DNA from: Zygophlyctis sp. KS116
Lineage: Eukaryota; Chytridiomycota
Length of the DNA stretch: 64,000 nucleotides
Direction: 5' to 3'
NCBI GenBank assembly: GCA_054661495.1
Contig: BAAFSQ010000009.1
Coordinates: 1-64,000 of the forward strand
How positions within the stretch are numbered: position 1 is the first letter of the stretch; each line of letters starts with the position of its first letter. The translations under genes and the position numbers were made by a program. Positions 11,560-22,870 of this stretch are shown one piece after another. Under the pieces are notes generated by a model. It worked only from the letters and a program-made list of their open reading frames with translations, was not told the origin of the DNA and searched no databases.

Positions 11560-14520
11560 ATTATATTTTTCAACAAATCTAATCCCTTGTGATTCTAGCT
11601 TCTTGAGCATGGGCTCATATATTTCTGGTTTCATAGGTGCAATGACTCCGATTTCCTTAATTTGTCCTTTAAAGTTAATAATTTTGTCCTCACCTTTTAA
11701 AATCATTTCAGCAGCTATTGCTGTAGGTAGCCCAACAGTTTTAGCCATCGCTGTATATCCTTGGGGGTCTCCATAAGCTATCATAGTTGATGAAAGTTTT
11801 TCCTCCTTTCCATTCTTGGTTAAAATACCAAAAATGTGATGCATCACAACCAGATCACGTTCTCCGGGAGCATATTTAAGTTTATCTTGAAGTAAGCTGC
11901 AAAACAAGTCAAACCACGACTTTTTCTTTTCTAGAGAAAATGACTCGGCGGAAAACATATCCATCCTATTAATGTTAATATCTATATAATACCATTTTAA
12001 TCCATTCCAAATTTCAATTACCCTGGGATTGGAAACCTCCAAATTTAGTTTTTTTGCCAACAAAAGTAGCTGATCATTCTCAGTATTTAACTTCCCATTA
12101 AGAAGAATTTCAAGAAGATGATTCTGAATTTAGGATATTCAAATTATTACCCATGAGGTAGATTCCATCGCTGGAAGCGGAGAAGTGGAGAGCAAACCAA
12201 TTTCTCTCAGTCCGTCCATTATGGAGCTAAAGCCTTTATATCTAAGAGTTCCCCTGAACATGGTCTTGAGTTTTGAGGGGTCGAGATTGTATAACGAAAT
12301 ATACTTGAGTGAATCTCTATTTGGGTAGCCTTCAATAGAAAATCCTTTCATTATGGGAACATCTACAGCTGATTTAAGTAAATTAGCCCCTTCAATAGTA
12401 ACTTCTTTGCCGTCTTTACGATATTTTCCAGAATTGGATGCTGCTGCTAAAACGCCTTGAGGGGACCAACTAAATTTATAGCCTAGTGGATTACCAGAAG
12501 CTTCCGGAGCAGGCAATCCACCGCACCATGATACAAACTCTGTTATATGTCCACCTTCAGATTTTACTTTTTTAAATATTGACAATGCTTGCGATTAAAA
12601 TAAGCAAAATACGTACCAGTTAAATGGTCAATTCCTGGATCCAATCCTACTTCATTCATTATGGTAATACCAGCAACTTTCGCTCTATTACCATCAATAC
12701 TAATAAAGCATTACCTGGAGCTTAATGCAGCCAAGGATGGAGATATGTAACTTGCAGTGACCATATTTTTTTTGTTATCGATACATTTTTCTGCAACAAT
12801 ATGGTGTAGAGAGGCCGGAATAAGACTTAGTTTAAATAAAAAGCATCCTCACCTAATTATTAAGTCGTGATTTGAAATTAAACTAGATAGATCATTGCCA
12901 TTATTAACATCCAAAGAATTCACCGAAACTCTTTCTCTACCGTTCGCAAGCTTTCTTGCCTCTTCTAGTTTATCACTGGCTAAATATTAGAAATCTTCAA
13001 ACATTCACGTACCTATAGTTATGCTACATTTAAGATTGTCTAACAAGTAATCTACTACTGGACCCACAACAAATCCACTTCCAAGAATTGCAATTCGCTT
13101 GGTCTCATTTATATCATCATCTACTACTTTTTTGATCGAATTGTACAGTTTTGAATGTTGTTTTGTCAATTGGCCATTTTTTGTTATTAATGCGCCTTTT
13201 AATACGGGGTGATCATAGTTTCCTTTTACTAATTCAGAAACAAATGGGTATAGTGATTCGCTAAAATACTCTGAAGCTTCCAGGGGCATTTCCGATGGTA
13301 GATTATCAATAGACATTATCTGAATACCAGAGCCGTCTGGATCGGAATGAACTGAGTTTGTTTTTGGATCATACATGTAGAATGGATCATCTATCGTAGA
13401 AGCTTTGCTCATAAATTCTACTGAGCCATTTATATCACAAGAAACATCACTAAGAGTCAAAAGTGGAAGTCGTTTAGATTCCCACAAAGCTTTGGTATCT
13501 TCAATGGTTAACAGTCGTGGATAATGCACATCCCAAAAAATTCCATTCAGAATAAATCTAGCGTAAGGAGCAATTTTATCAGCAAATATGGATTTGTACA
13601 TTTCTGGTTTAGAAAAATATTCATTCTTGTTAAATGTTCCGTGATCATTTCTGACTAAGTAATCCTGTGGAAGAACTTGACATCCATAAACTTTGCGATT
13701 ATCGTATGACTTACTCTCATATAAAGACTTTAAATCATTTGGTGATACCCATTCATGAGGAAGACATTTGAACATATGCAGGGCTCCCTTTAATTATCAT
13801 CTGAAAATTCTTACATCTATAACATTACCTCCACCGGTAAAAATAAAAGTCATTGGACCTAATTCTTTCGGAAATCCATCATCTCTGATAACCATTCCTG
13901 ATCTGATCACATCCAAGCGAGCATCTCCAAGATTTCGATACATATAACTCATACCGATCGCTAAAAAAGGTGATGCAAGACCCATACCCAACAATCGTAT
14001 ACCTGTATATGAAGAATAGCATCATACCTAATGAGTGTAAGCCATCAATCATTCCTGCATAACCAGCAAATTTACTAAACTGAACTAATCTCTTTGAGTC
14101 TTTATCCTTTAATAACTCGTAATCAAGTAAAGTGATTTTTTTATCAAGAATATTCTGAAGCATTGGCATATTGTAAGACTGTCCTTTATGAGTATGTGAA
14201 AAGAACATGTAAGTCTTATCCGGCAAAAGTTGGGATATCGGCACTTCCTTTACTCCTGACTTTAGATAATTATAAATACCTATAATTACATCCGCATCAG
14301 TCAAATCCTCTGTAATAATAGCTCCCACCTTTTCTTAATGACAAGAATATCATACTCTTTCAAAAGCATCGTTTGGAAAGATACGATTTTGACTTGGCTG
14401 TACCAAAACTCTCGTTCCTTCTTGCGTTAATTTTCTAACCGCTTCTGGAACTAGAGGAACTCTTCTCTCCCATTTGTTCTTTAATTCCTTTGTAATGCCA
14501 AGTACAAGACGATTTGTCAT
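11554..14520 (-). CDS. AASS: Bifunctional alpha-aminoadipic semialdehyde synthase (LKR/SDH)
   Basis: One polypeptide carries lysine-ketoglutarate reductase (N-terminal) and saccharopine dehydrogenase (C-terminal), the first two steps of lysine breakdown. The N-terminal part shows [20 protein letters not shown] and, across a 24-nt intron, [20 protein letters not shown] followed by THKGQ, diagnostic of LKR. The middle contains the LKR-specific stretch with [19 protein letters not shown] Rossmann start follows in [19 protein letters not shown]. The SDH half shows [10 protein letters not shown] and [18 protein letters not shown], then [12 protein letters not shown]. The start ATG at 14520 fits the family's N-terminus. 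Several 23-30 nt introns are needed. Most fungi have separate Lys1 and Lys9 enzymes that run toward lysine synthesis; the fused catabolic form is typical of animals and plants. It overlaps the gamma-SNAP gene by 6 bp at the 3' end. Confidence 0.9.
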
Positions 14521-14840
14521 TTAAACTAATCGAAAGCAGCAGTCTGATACGCGACGAGAACAATGTTCGGGAAAAACAGTGAAAAACATGGAAAAACAGG
14601 GAAAACTTGGGAGGAGAATCTAATTCATGAATTATTTATCTTAAATGTTCAGGTAACGATGATCAAAGAATAGTAAAAACGCCCCGTCATATTGTTAGAC
14701 GTCACCCAAATGCATGATGTCAGGTCTTTTTAAAATGTCTATTGATAGTGTAAATGATAATATATAAAGTGTAGGAAAATAATGGAGCGGTTGTCAGGAT
14801 TCAGACCCCAAAGAATGATGGAAGGTCAAAGCCTCGTCCG
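14521..14840. other. Intergenic region between AASS and the CFAP97-domain gene
   Basis: The divergent promoter region between two start codons, about 320 bp. It contains a four-copy 10-bp tandem repeat (separate entry) and no convincing gene. A short ORF beginning at ATG 14782 ends after 18 codons and is out of frame with the downstream gene. A further small 5' exon of the CFAP97-domain gene could lie here. Confidence 0.5.
14571..14610 (+). repeat. Four-copy 10-bp tandem repeat (GAAAAACANG type)
   Basis: Four consecutive 10-bp units, GAAAAACAGT, GAAAAACATG, GAAAAACAGG and GAAAACTTGG, lie about 50 bp upstream of the AASS start codon. The fourth is degenerate. It could be a simple minisatellite or a cluster of binding sites in the divergent promoter; position alone does not decide. 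Confidence 0.7.
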
Positions 14841-15739
14841 ATGACTGCTTTCAAACGATTACCAGCCAAGACGGACGAAAAACAAGATGTAGTCAAATCT
14901 TCATTCGATGTATTGCAAGGAACAGAAAATGCCGAAATTAATCAAAGTGACCAAAAATTTACAGTAAAGGATAGACCAAAAACTGCATCGGTTTTAGCTG
15001 CTCATAGACGATATGATCCAGTCTATCCAACTGCTAATAAATTACTGGCCAAAATATGGGATGATAATGCTAGAAGAAGACATCTTGCCAAGTTAGGATC
15101 TATTAAGCCAAAAGTGGACAATCTTCCACCAAAAGTTCACGTACATTTAGCATCAAGATTCAAAAAAACACAGCAAGAAGAGGAAAACAATAAGAAAATT
15201 AAAAGAGAAAATCAAATTTTAGGTAGCTTGTATTTTATAAATGTTAGAGGAAAGGCTGCGTTGGAGATTGCATGAGTCCGAAGGCTTTTCAAGTTTGAAT
15301 CCGAGGTTTCTTGACGGCCTGAAAATGTTAAGGCAACGAAAGCGTAATGAAGATAGGAATCGAATACATCAAGAAAATTTGGTATATCAAAGTTTAATCA
15401 TAATTTTAGAATTTGATACAGAGAGTTGAAGATCGAAAGCCATTTTATCAAAAAAAGGCCTGGTCGGATGATAGAAAAAAGAACTTGGCATATTTATTAA
15501 ATATCTCTAGATTTCCAGAAGTATATGTGCGTCCTAAAACTGATGCAAATCAGTCAGAGGAAACAAAAGAGAAATGCAGATCAAAATCTGCACAATCTAG
15601 GGTCTCATCGTCTGCAGGACAAGTACATACAACTCGCTCAGTGACATTAAGAATTGAATTCTTGAAAAAAAAGGAACTGATAAACGCTAGGAAAGAGCAG
15701 GATTTGCACCCAAGAAGGAAGATATCGAGTGCCGCTTAA
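14841..15739 (+). CDS. CFAP97-domain (KIAA1430/hemingway-like) flagellar protein
   Basis: The core matches the CFAP97 domain: YDPVYPTANKLLAKIWDD, GSIKPKVDNLPPKVHVHL, then a coiled segment ENQILEERLRWR formed by splicing a 25-nt intron (about 15222-15246). In the family these read NKLLxxKWD, IKPxVDxxPPK and ENRxLLxKM. A second, 28-nt intron (about 15381-15408) joins the coil to RVEDRKPFYQKKAW. The tail is Arg/Lys/Ser-rich. CFAP97 and Drosophila hemingway act in sperm-tail and cilium axoneme assembly, in line with the other flagellar genes here. The ATG at 14841 opens the conserved frame; an additional upstream exon is possible. It converges on the RanBPM gene with a 52-bp gap. Confidence 0.78.
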
Positions 15740-15791
15740 TTTTTAAATTTTTTGAATATTCTCAAATAATTTGTTATTCTTTGCTAGAAAT

Positions 15792-17367
15792 TTATTTGAT
15801 AAAACAATCACGAGAAATATCTATGAATGCCGCTGCTCCAACGTTTGCATTCAGGAGCTCTTGATGCACAGTTTCGGCTTGCTGATAAATTCGCTCCAAG
15901 GAAGACTCTTTGAAAAGCCCATCAGATTCTATACTGTAAATACGATTAAATTACCCAAAACAGTCTTGTTCAAAGCATTTGCTAACTGAGCCCAGTTTCC
16001 TTTGTCTAATAAATATGACATTAATGAACTATCCGGATCTTCATAACACATTAGGGAAAATACTTGCTAAATGTTAATCAGTAAAGATACAGTAAGGGCT
16101 TCAGAGGCATGTGTGTCATTTTGCACCAAATCAAAGAATTTAGTTTGGATCTCCCGACCATATTCAATAATATCCATTAAACCATTTTTTGGCTTTTCTC
16201 CTTGGCCTTCCCATTCCATTTGAGTCTCTTGTGAGGATGAATTGATACGAATCAACTCTATAAATTTCTGAATGCATAAACATAGATGAAGTCTAGGATG
16301 TGAAGATAGCAATGTGGGAAAATCTGCAGCCAATATCTCAAATACATTGTCCACATGTCCTTCAACCAGTAACTTTCGCAACCTTTGCCGAAGGGCCATC
16401 GTTTTTGCACCAGGATGATCAAATAACGTAGCCGTACTATTCATTCTATTGCAAGTAGAGGTTGATTCAAAAAAACTTTGAGCAGTCTCTTGGTAACCTT
16501 GATGAATCAAGTGTGAAAGAATCAAGGGTGGCACAACTACCGACTCTATATTATTATCTATAGATGGAGTCGTTAAAATTGGGTTGATTATTTGCTTCAT
16601 AAATTTCTCTTGCTCTTCCTAATTATTAATATTTTAAAAGCAAATACTCTTCTATATCCCTCAATATCAAATCTAAACTTTTTCTGACCAAAATTTATCG
16701 ATACTAATTCTCCAGGTGTTCTTAATCCAATCATGGGATATACTTGAGATAATGATCCTTTCTTATCCTTTAAATCAATTCTAAAATCTTTAAAAGCAGT
16801 CCCTAAAAAAATTCCATTTTTAGTAAAACCAGCAGAAAAACTTCCCAAATTTATAATACATCCAATAACATCCCCAGTTGTAAAACTTGGACCATAAGGT
16901 TTACCAACTCCAGTACACGCAAAAGCATTCCCATCATCCCCATGATACCCCCAAGAATAATCATCCCATCCGGGTAGTCTTCCCAGATTAACACTTGACC
17001 CACAAAATCCAATACCAATATATCCATCTCTTCCTTTACTTAATATTTCCACTTCATAGTAATACAGCCCAACAGCAAACGGAATAGCACAATTCCCCCT
17101 TCCTGATGCAGCATCCATATCAGTTTTCCCAGGTCCAGAGTACGCTATTTGAGTATTATTGACTGACAGTGAAAGATGCTGTGATTTATCCTTTGGATTG
17201 ATACTTGATGGAAGAGTTTGGCAGGGAACTTGTTTAATAAATTCATTACAAGACAATAGACTCAGATAACTAAACGGCCTCACAATGGTTTGAATTACAC
17301 AAGGTTTGGTTGTGGAAGAAGAAGTTGCTACTGGCCTAGCACGACTAGAAGTATTAGTATTTGTCAT
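15792..17367 (-). CDS. RanBPM/GID1 (RANBP9/10, Vid30-like) subunit of the CTLH/GID ubiquitin ligase
   Basis: The domains follow the classic RanBPM order. A SPRY domain covers about residues 70-235 (YYYEVEILSKGRDGYIGIGF, then GRLPGWDDYSWGYHGDDG). A LisH follows (PPLILSHLIHQGYQETAQSF), then CTLH (ALRQRLRKLLVEGHVDNVFE) and a CRA domain that needs two more tiny introns: QVFSLMCYEDPDSSLMSYLL, then SLERIYQQAETVHQEL and NVGAAAFIDISRDC. Length, about 500 residues, is normal. This protein is the scaffold of the GID/CTLH E3 ligase, which in yeast degrades gluconeogenic enzymes. Introns of 29, 24 and 26 nt were placed. The 5' start is the ATG at 17367. Confidence 0.92.
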
Positions 17368-17428
17368 TTTTTCAGTAAAACGCGGAACTGGTAAACATTA
17401 CTTTATAAACTAGAAAATTTCAACTACT

Positions 17429-17899
<471 letters not shown>

Positions 17900-18127
17900 C
17901 TAGAAAATTTAAAAGAAAACTTGCCCTAGTCTTTTGCCCTTGGTGCCTTGGGGTTTGCAATGGTCTTTCCGTTAATACTTTGAATCTCAAACAGTCTTTC
18001 CAGGCTTTGTATTTGTAGATTTACAGTACAGGATCCCTAGGTCCCTAGATGTATGAAAAATAACAATAGTCTTTTGAAAACTCGTCAAAAGGAATGTAAC
18101 CCTAAGACGTAAGTTTTTAGTTGAAAA

Positions 18128-19356
18128 ATGTATTCATTGATTGTTGCAAGCAGAGGCAAGTCAAACTAATATTAATATCTAGATGGGCATGTTAGAACAT
18201 TAAATTTACAGGGATCGGTTTTAAAAGTTGAAAAAAAGGATGCATTCAAGGCAATTGATTTAAATATTTTTGGAAAATATTTTGGGATTTCTAAACAATT
18301 TTTAATTTCAAATGATTCAAAAATACTCAATGATGCAAAGTGTTGTGTTGTAAAGGTTTTTAATTCCAATAACTGGGCTGTCAGAGGGACTGAATTAGGT
18401 CAAATTCTTCTTTTTAAGATCTTGAATGAACAAGGACATTTAGTCAAAAGTTGGGATGGGCATTTTAATGAGGTAAAGGTATTGGAAGTACCTATAAATG
18501 AAAATGGATTCTATTCTGCTGGAAGTGATGGATGTATCTGTTATTACAGTTTATCTACTTTAAAAATGACTTCTTGGAATGCACATTCAGCACCTATAAT
18601 AGGATTAGTACTGTCTCGTGCTATTTCTGTTGAAAATTCTTTAATTTGGAGTTTGTCTCTAGATAAGAAATGCAAGGTAAAGTCTTTTTAATTAAAATAA
18701 AAAGATGTGGAATTCTAAAGGGAAGTTGATTAAAAGTTGGAATATTTTAGAAATTCCATCTACATTTACAGTAAATTCTTTGGAAACTTTAATGTTTATT
18801 GGTACAAATACTGGAATTGTATTTGGAGTCAATATTAGATCAGATCAGACATTGGTAGATTCTAAATCATCTCCATTAGTTTATAATTCTAATGATAATA
18901 TTCCAATTTCAAGCATATCTTTATCTTTGGATGAACAATACTTGATCACTGGTAATAAGTCTGGATTAGTAAAGGTCTGGGATATCTTGAATCAAATGTG
19001 TCTAAATTCTGTTTCATTTGATGGTAAGAAACTTTTAAATTGATTTAATAGTGGAAATAATTGGTATAAAGTCTGTTTTAAATCCTCTTTTAGATCCAAA
19101 TGGTATACCAAAATCTAATTTAAAAAAATTGGACAAGTATCCAATGTCTAAAGAACTTCAAGGAAATATTTTTTTGCCTTGTATATCAGTCAAGGATGAG
19201 CCTGTAGTCGAGCCTATAAAGACAATTAATATAGATAAAAGTTTACAAAAGCTTGAACAAGAAAATGCTGATCTCAAGACTCTCAATGCAAATCTATTCA
19301 AGAGCGCAATATCTGCACTTTCGCAAAAGTCAATCTCTCAGATTGAAAATATTTAA
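18128..19356 (+). CDS. IPI3/WDR18-like WD40 protein (Rix1 complex, 60S ribosome maturation)
   Basis: The product is a WD40 protein of about 380 residues with blades ending in short W-D or W-N signatures (CKMWNSKGKLIKSWN, GLVKVWDILNQMCL). It has a C-terminal coil (LEQENADLKTLNANLFKSA) that matches the conserved coil of WDR18/IPI3. In IPI3 this order (blades then a leucine-rich coil) binds IPI1/RIX1 and helps export pre-60S particles. Three introns are needed. The first (about 18155-18181) has a GC donor rather than GT; the other two are 28 nt GT-AG. Blade sequences are degenerate, as is usual for IPI3, so the family call rests on the coil and blade spacing. The start is the ATG at 18128. Confidence 0.65.
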
Positions 19357-19535
19357 TATTGCTGAATTTCACTATTTTATCTAGAATTTTTTCAACAATT
19401 TCAGAAAGCATAACGTGCACAAGGAAGTATATTTGGCAGATTTCTGGGATTTATTTCAAATTTTATATTTATATTCATTTTTATAGACTGCCAATATTGA
19501 AATAAATTTTCAGAATCGACCCTTCAATAGAGATT

Positions 19536-19961
19536 ATGACTGTTGAGACCAATATCAACTTGAATGTTTCATCTGATGTTATTAATCCCAATGATCTGAT
19601 ACAATGGGCAGGATCGCCTACTTCTGGTGGAATATCTTGTTTTCTAGGAACCACAAGGGAAAATGAAGGAGATCTCAAGGTGGAATATTTAGATTATGAA
19701 GCATATATTCCGCTATGTTTAAAATACTTTAAGGAATTATCTGAGATTGCTTTTCAAAAATATAATATTTCAAAAATCTGCATTCATCATAGAATTGGAA
19801 TAGTAAAAGTTGGAGAAATATCCATAATAATTATTGTGTCTGGATCTCATCGTAAAGATCCCATAGAAGCAGTTGAATACATCTTGAATCAAGTCAAAGC
19901 AAATGCTCCAGTTTGGAAAAAATCTGTTTATTCAAGTGGTGAAGCAGCTTACAAGGTTAAT

Positions 19962-19985
<24 letters not shown>
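19536..19985 (+). CDS. MOCS2B: Molybdopterin synthase catalytic subunit (MOCS2B/MoaE)
   Basis: This is a single-exon gene of 149 codons. The MoaE fold is clear: GGISCFLGTTRENEGD, YLDYEAYIPL, IHHRIGIVKVGEISI, SGSHRKDPIEAVEYIL, and the catalytic Lys region APVWKKSVYSSGE. Each matches MOCS2B motifs (GTTR, LEYEAY, HRxGxVxVxExS, HR, PIWKKE). The enzyme inserts dithiolene sulfur into precursor Z to make molybdopterin, so the organism should make molybdenum cofactor. It is convergent with CWC24 and the two coding regions overlap by 24 bp (19962-19985). Confidence 0.95.
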
Positions 19986-20873
<888 letters not shown>

Positions 20874-20921
20874 TCAAGAAAATTCACAATCGTTTTTTAA
20901 CAAAATCTGTATTTTAATCTT

Positions 20922-22576
20922 CTAAAGAATAGTCAAGAATAGTATCATTGAAGCTAAACCAATGTTTACTGATATCATTCTCGCATTCGAAAGTCTTTTC
21001 AAGTTCTTTTCACCTTCTGGTTTAACACCTACATATGCACGAGATGTATCATCTTGCAAGACTTGAGTTACAATTGTCTCCCCTTTATCAACTTTTGCAT
21101 TGACAGTCTCTTTAATTTTTTTAGCATCTTGTTCAACTTTTGCTGAATTATTTTTGAAAGACATTTCAACCCATTCTGGTGGAAGGTCTATTGTGAAGTT
21201 TTTGAGTTTAGAAGCTCTGGAATTTGTCTTATTTTCAGTAGTAGAGTTGTTCATATTTGTAGAAAGAACTGTGGTGTGTGTAGCAGAAGTGCTAGAGTGG
21301 CTAGTACTTGTAGGAACAGTAATAGAGTTTTGCAAAATGGTAGAAAGAACTTTGGTGGCACTTGTAAGAACAGTAGTAGAATTTTGCAAATTGGTAGAAA
21401 GAACTTTGTTGGTACTTGTAGGAACAGTAGTAGAATTTTGCAAATTGGTAGAAAGAACTTTGGTGGTACTTGTAGGAACAGTAGTAGAATTTTGCAAATT
21501 GGTAGAAAGAACTTTGGTGGTACTTGTAAGAACAGTAGTAGAATTTTGCAAAATGGTAGAAGCAGTAGCGCCAGTATTAGAGTGACTTGAGTTTTTAGGA
21601 GGAGCAGTATAGCTTGTGGTGACAGCAGGCTTTGTCATACTTGGAGGAAGAACACTTGAGCTAGGCTGAACTGAAATTTCAATATCTTGTCTATTTTGAC
21701 GGGAGGGTAGATAGCTAATACAAATATCCGACACATCTAATACGTCTCTAACTTGAACACCCGAAAATCCCGGCAATTCGTCTTCTAATTTAAGAGGTGC
21801 ATAGCTCTTCTTTTCTTTCAATTTGTTCTGCTTCCAGAGTAATTGTGCCTGAAGTAGTGTGTAATCTATATTGGCATGATGTGCGTAGAAAATTGGATCA
21901 GCAGGTGAATGTTTCAAAGTACCAAGCTGACCTTTTTTTCCACCGACCAATTTGTGTACCACTCCATGTGCATATTCCAACTGAGGACAATAATCTGCAT
22001 ACCCTTCATCCTTGGTTTTGGTCCAGAGTTCAGTGAAATACTCTGTAGGAGGGGGATTTTGTGAGACTTTACAATCTCTAACAAGCGGCCCTTTGAAAGA
22101 AGGGAAAATAAATCCTTTAAATCCATTAATAGTAACTGGACCTTCTTTTTCTCCCAAATATTTCCAAATTTTAGAGCTGCTCCATTGATCAAATTCCTTT
22201 CCAGTGTCCCAATAAAAGAATGCAAAGTCAGGATTGATTGTTTGAAGCTTCTTTTCAAACCATGCCAAGAAGTAGCGATGATCATATCCAAACATGGGTG
22301 TGCCATGGATCTGATGGCCTATTTCCATATGTTTAAGCATTCCAGTTTCCCATATAGAAACATTTGTAGCTGGATCAATCTTTTTCAAAGCTTTTTCAAT
22401 TGTATCCAAGTACACCTTCCATTCGGACTCTGTAAGATCTATTGTTAATTTTAAGCAAACACACCATTCATTTCCTTTCGGACAGTCATTTTGCTGCAAT
22501 GCTTCGTATCATCGCCAGCTGCAACAACAGCAATAGCATACATTGCAATCTTCATCAACAATTGCATGAGTTTCAT
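20922..22576 (-). CDS. Secreted, probably GPI-anchored tyrosinase 1 (type-3 copper oxidase)
   Basis: The ATG at 22576 opens a signal peptide (MKLMQLLMKIAMYAIAVVAA). A 26-nt GTGTGT...TAG intron then joins VRKEMN to DLTESEWKVYLDTIEKA; without it the frame stops early. The tyrosinase core carries the CuA segment GHQIHGTPMFGYDHRYFLAW, with two His nine residues apart as in the family, and the CuB segment HGVVHKLVGG followed by DPIFYAHHANIDYTLLQ. The family oxidises phenols to quinones for melanin or wall cross-linking. A Ser/Thr/Asn-rich stalk with a 54-bp tandem repeat follows, then SRAYVGVKPEG and a hydrophobic tail (VNIGLASMILFLTIL) that looks like a GPI signal. It is tandem with the second copy, with stretches of near-identical DNA. 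Confidence 0.9.
21328..21556 (-). repeat. 54-bp in-frame tandem repeat in tyrosinase 1 stalk
   Basis: Units begin at 21328, 21382, 21436, 21490 and 21544, exactly 54 bp apart: four full copies plus the start of a fifth. Each encodes an 18-residue Ser/Thr-rich block of the type LQNSTTVPTSTTKVLSTN on the minus strand. The copies differ by a few bases. The array lengthens a likely O-glycosylated stalk and could vary in copy number between strains. Confidence 0.9.
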
Positions 22577-22870
22577 TCTAATTTTATCGAAATTATAAAT
22601 AGAAAATGCGGCATCAACGCTTTAAGCCACAAGGTGACTGAATGACTCTTTCAGGTAGCTTCTATCTGAAAGGGGTCTTCAGCACTGACACCTTCAGATT
22701 ACATTGAGATGATAAATTAAACTGATGCTACTGATTGTTCATCTTTAAACCCATCATAATATGTTAATAGAATATAATGATCACTTGTCCGAACAAATTT
22801 ACAGTTTAACCCTTTTGACAATCTATACCACTCATCTTCAATTAGAAAATACCAAAATTTATATTTCAAC
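22577..22870. other. Spacer between the two tyrosinase genes
   Basis: About 290 bp between the start of tyrosinase 1 and the stop of tyrosinase 2, both on the minus strand. It should hold the promoter of copy 1 and the 3' end of copy 2. No ORF or RNA gene is visible. Confidence 0.5.

Noticed and set aside
15771-15989. Plus-strand ORF beginning MLFFARNLFDK
   Set aside because: It lies antisense to the last exon of RanBPM, whose CRA domain is restored by splicing on the minus strand.
21100-21590. Plus-strand ORFs with a striking Val/Glu/Arg repeat over the tyrosinase stalk
   Set aside because: They are antisense shadows of the 54-bp repeat; the minus strand carries signal peptide, enzyme core and anchor in frame.
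22440-22500. Tyrosinase 1 reading frame opening at QQNDCPKGNEW
   Set aside because: No ATG supports it; a 26-nt intron joins the signal-peptide frame to DLTESEWKVY and gives the usual VRKEM opening. The same holds for copy 2.
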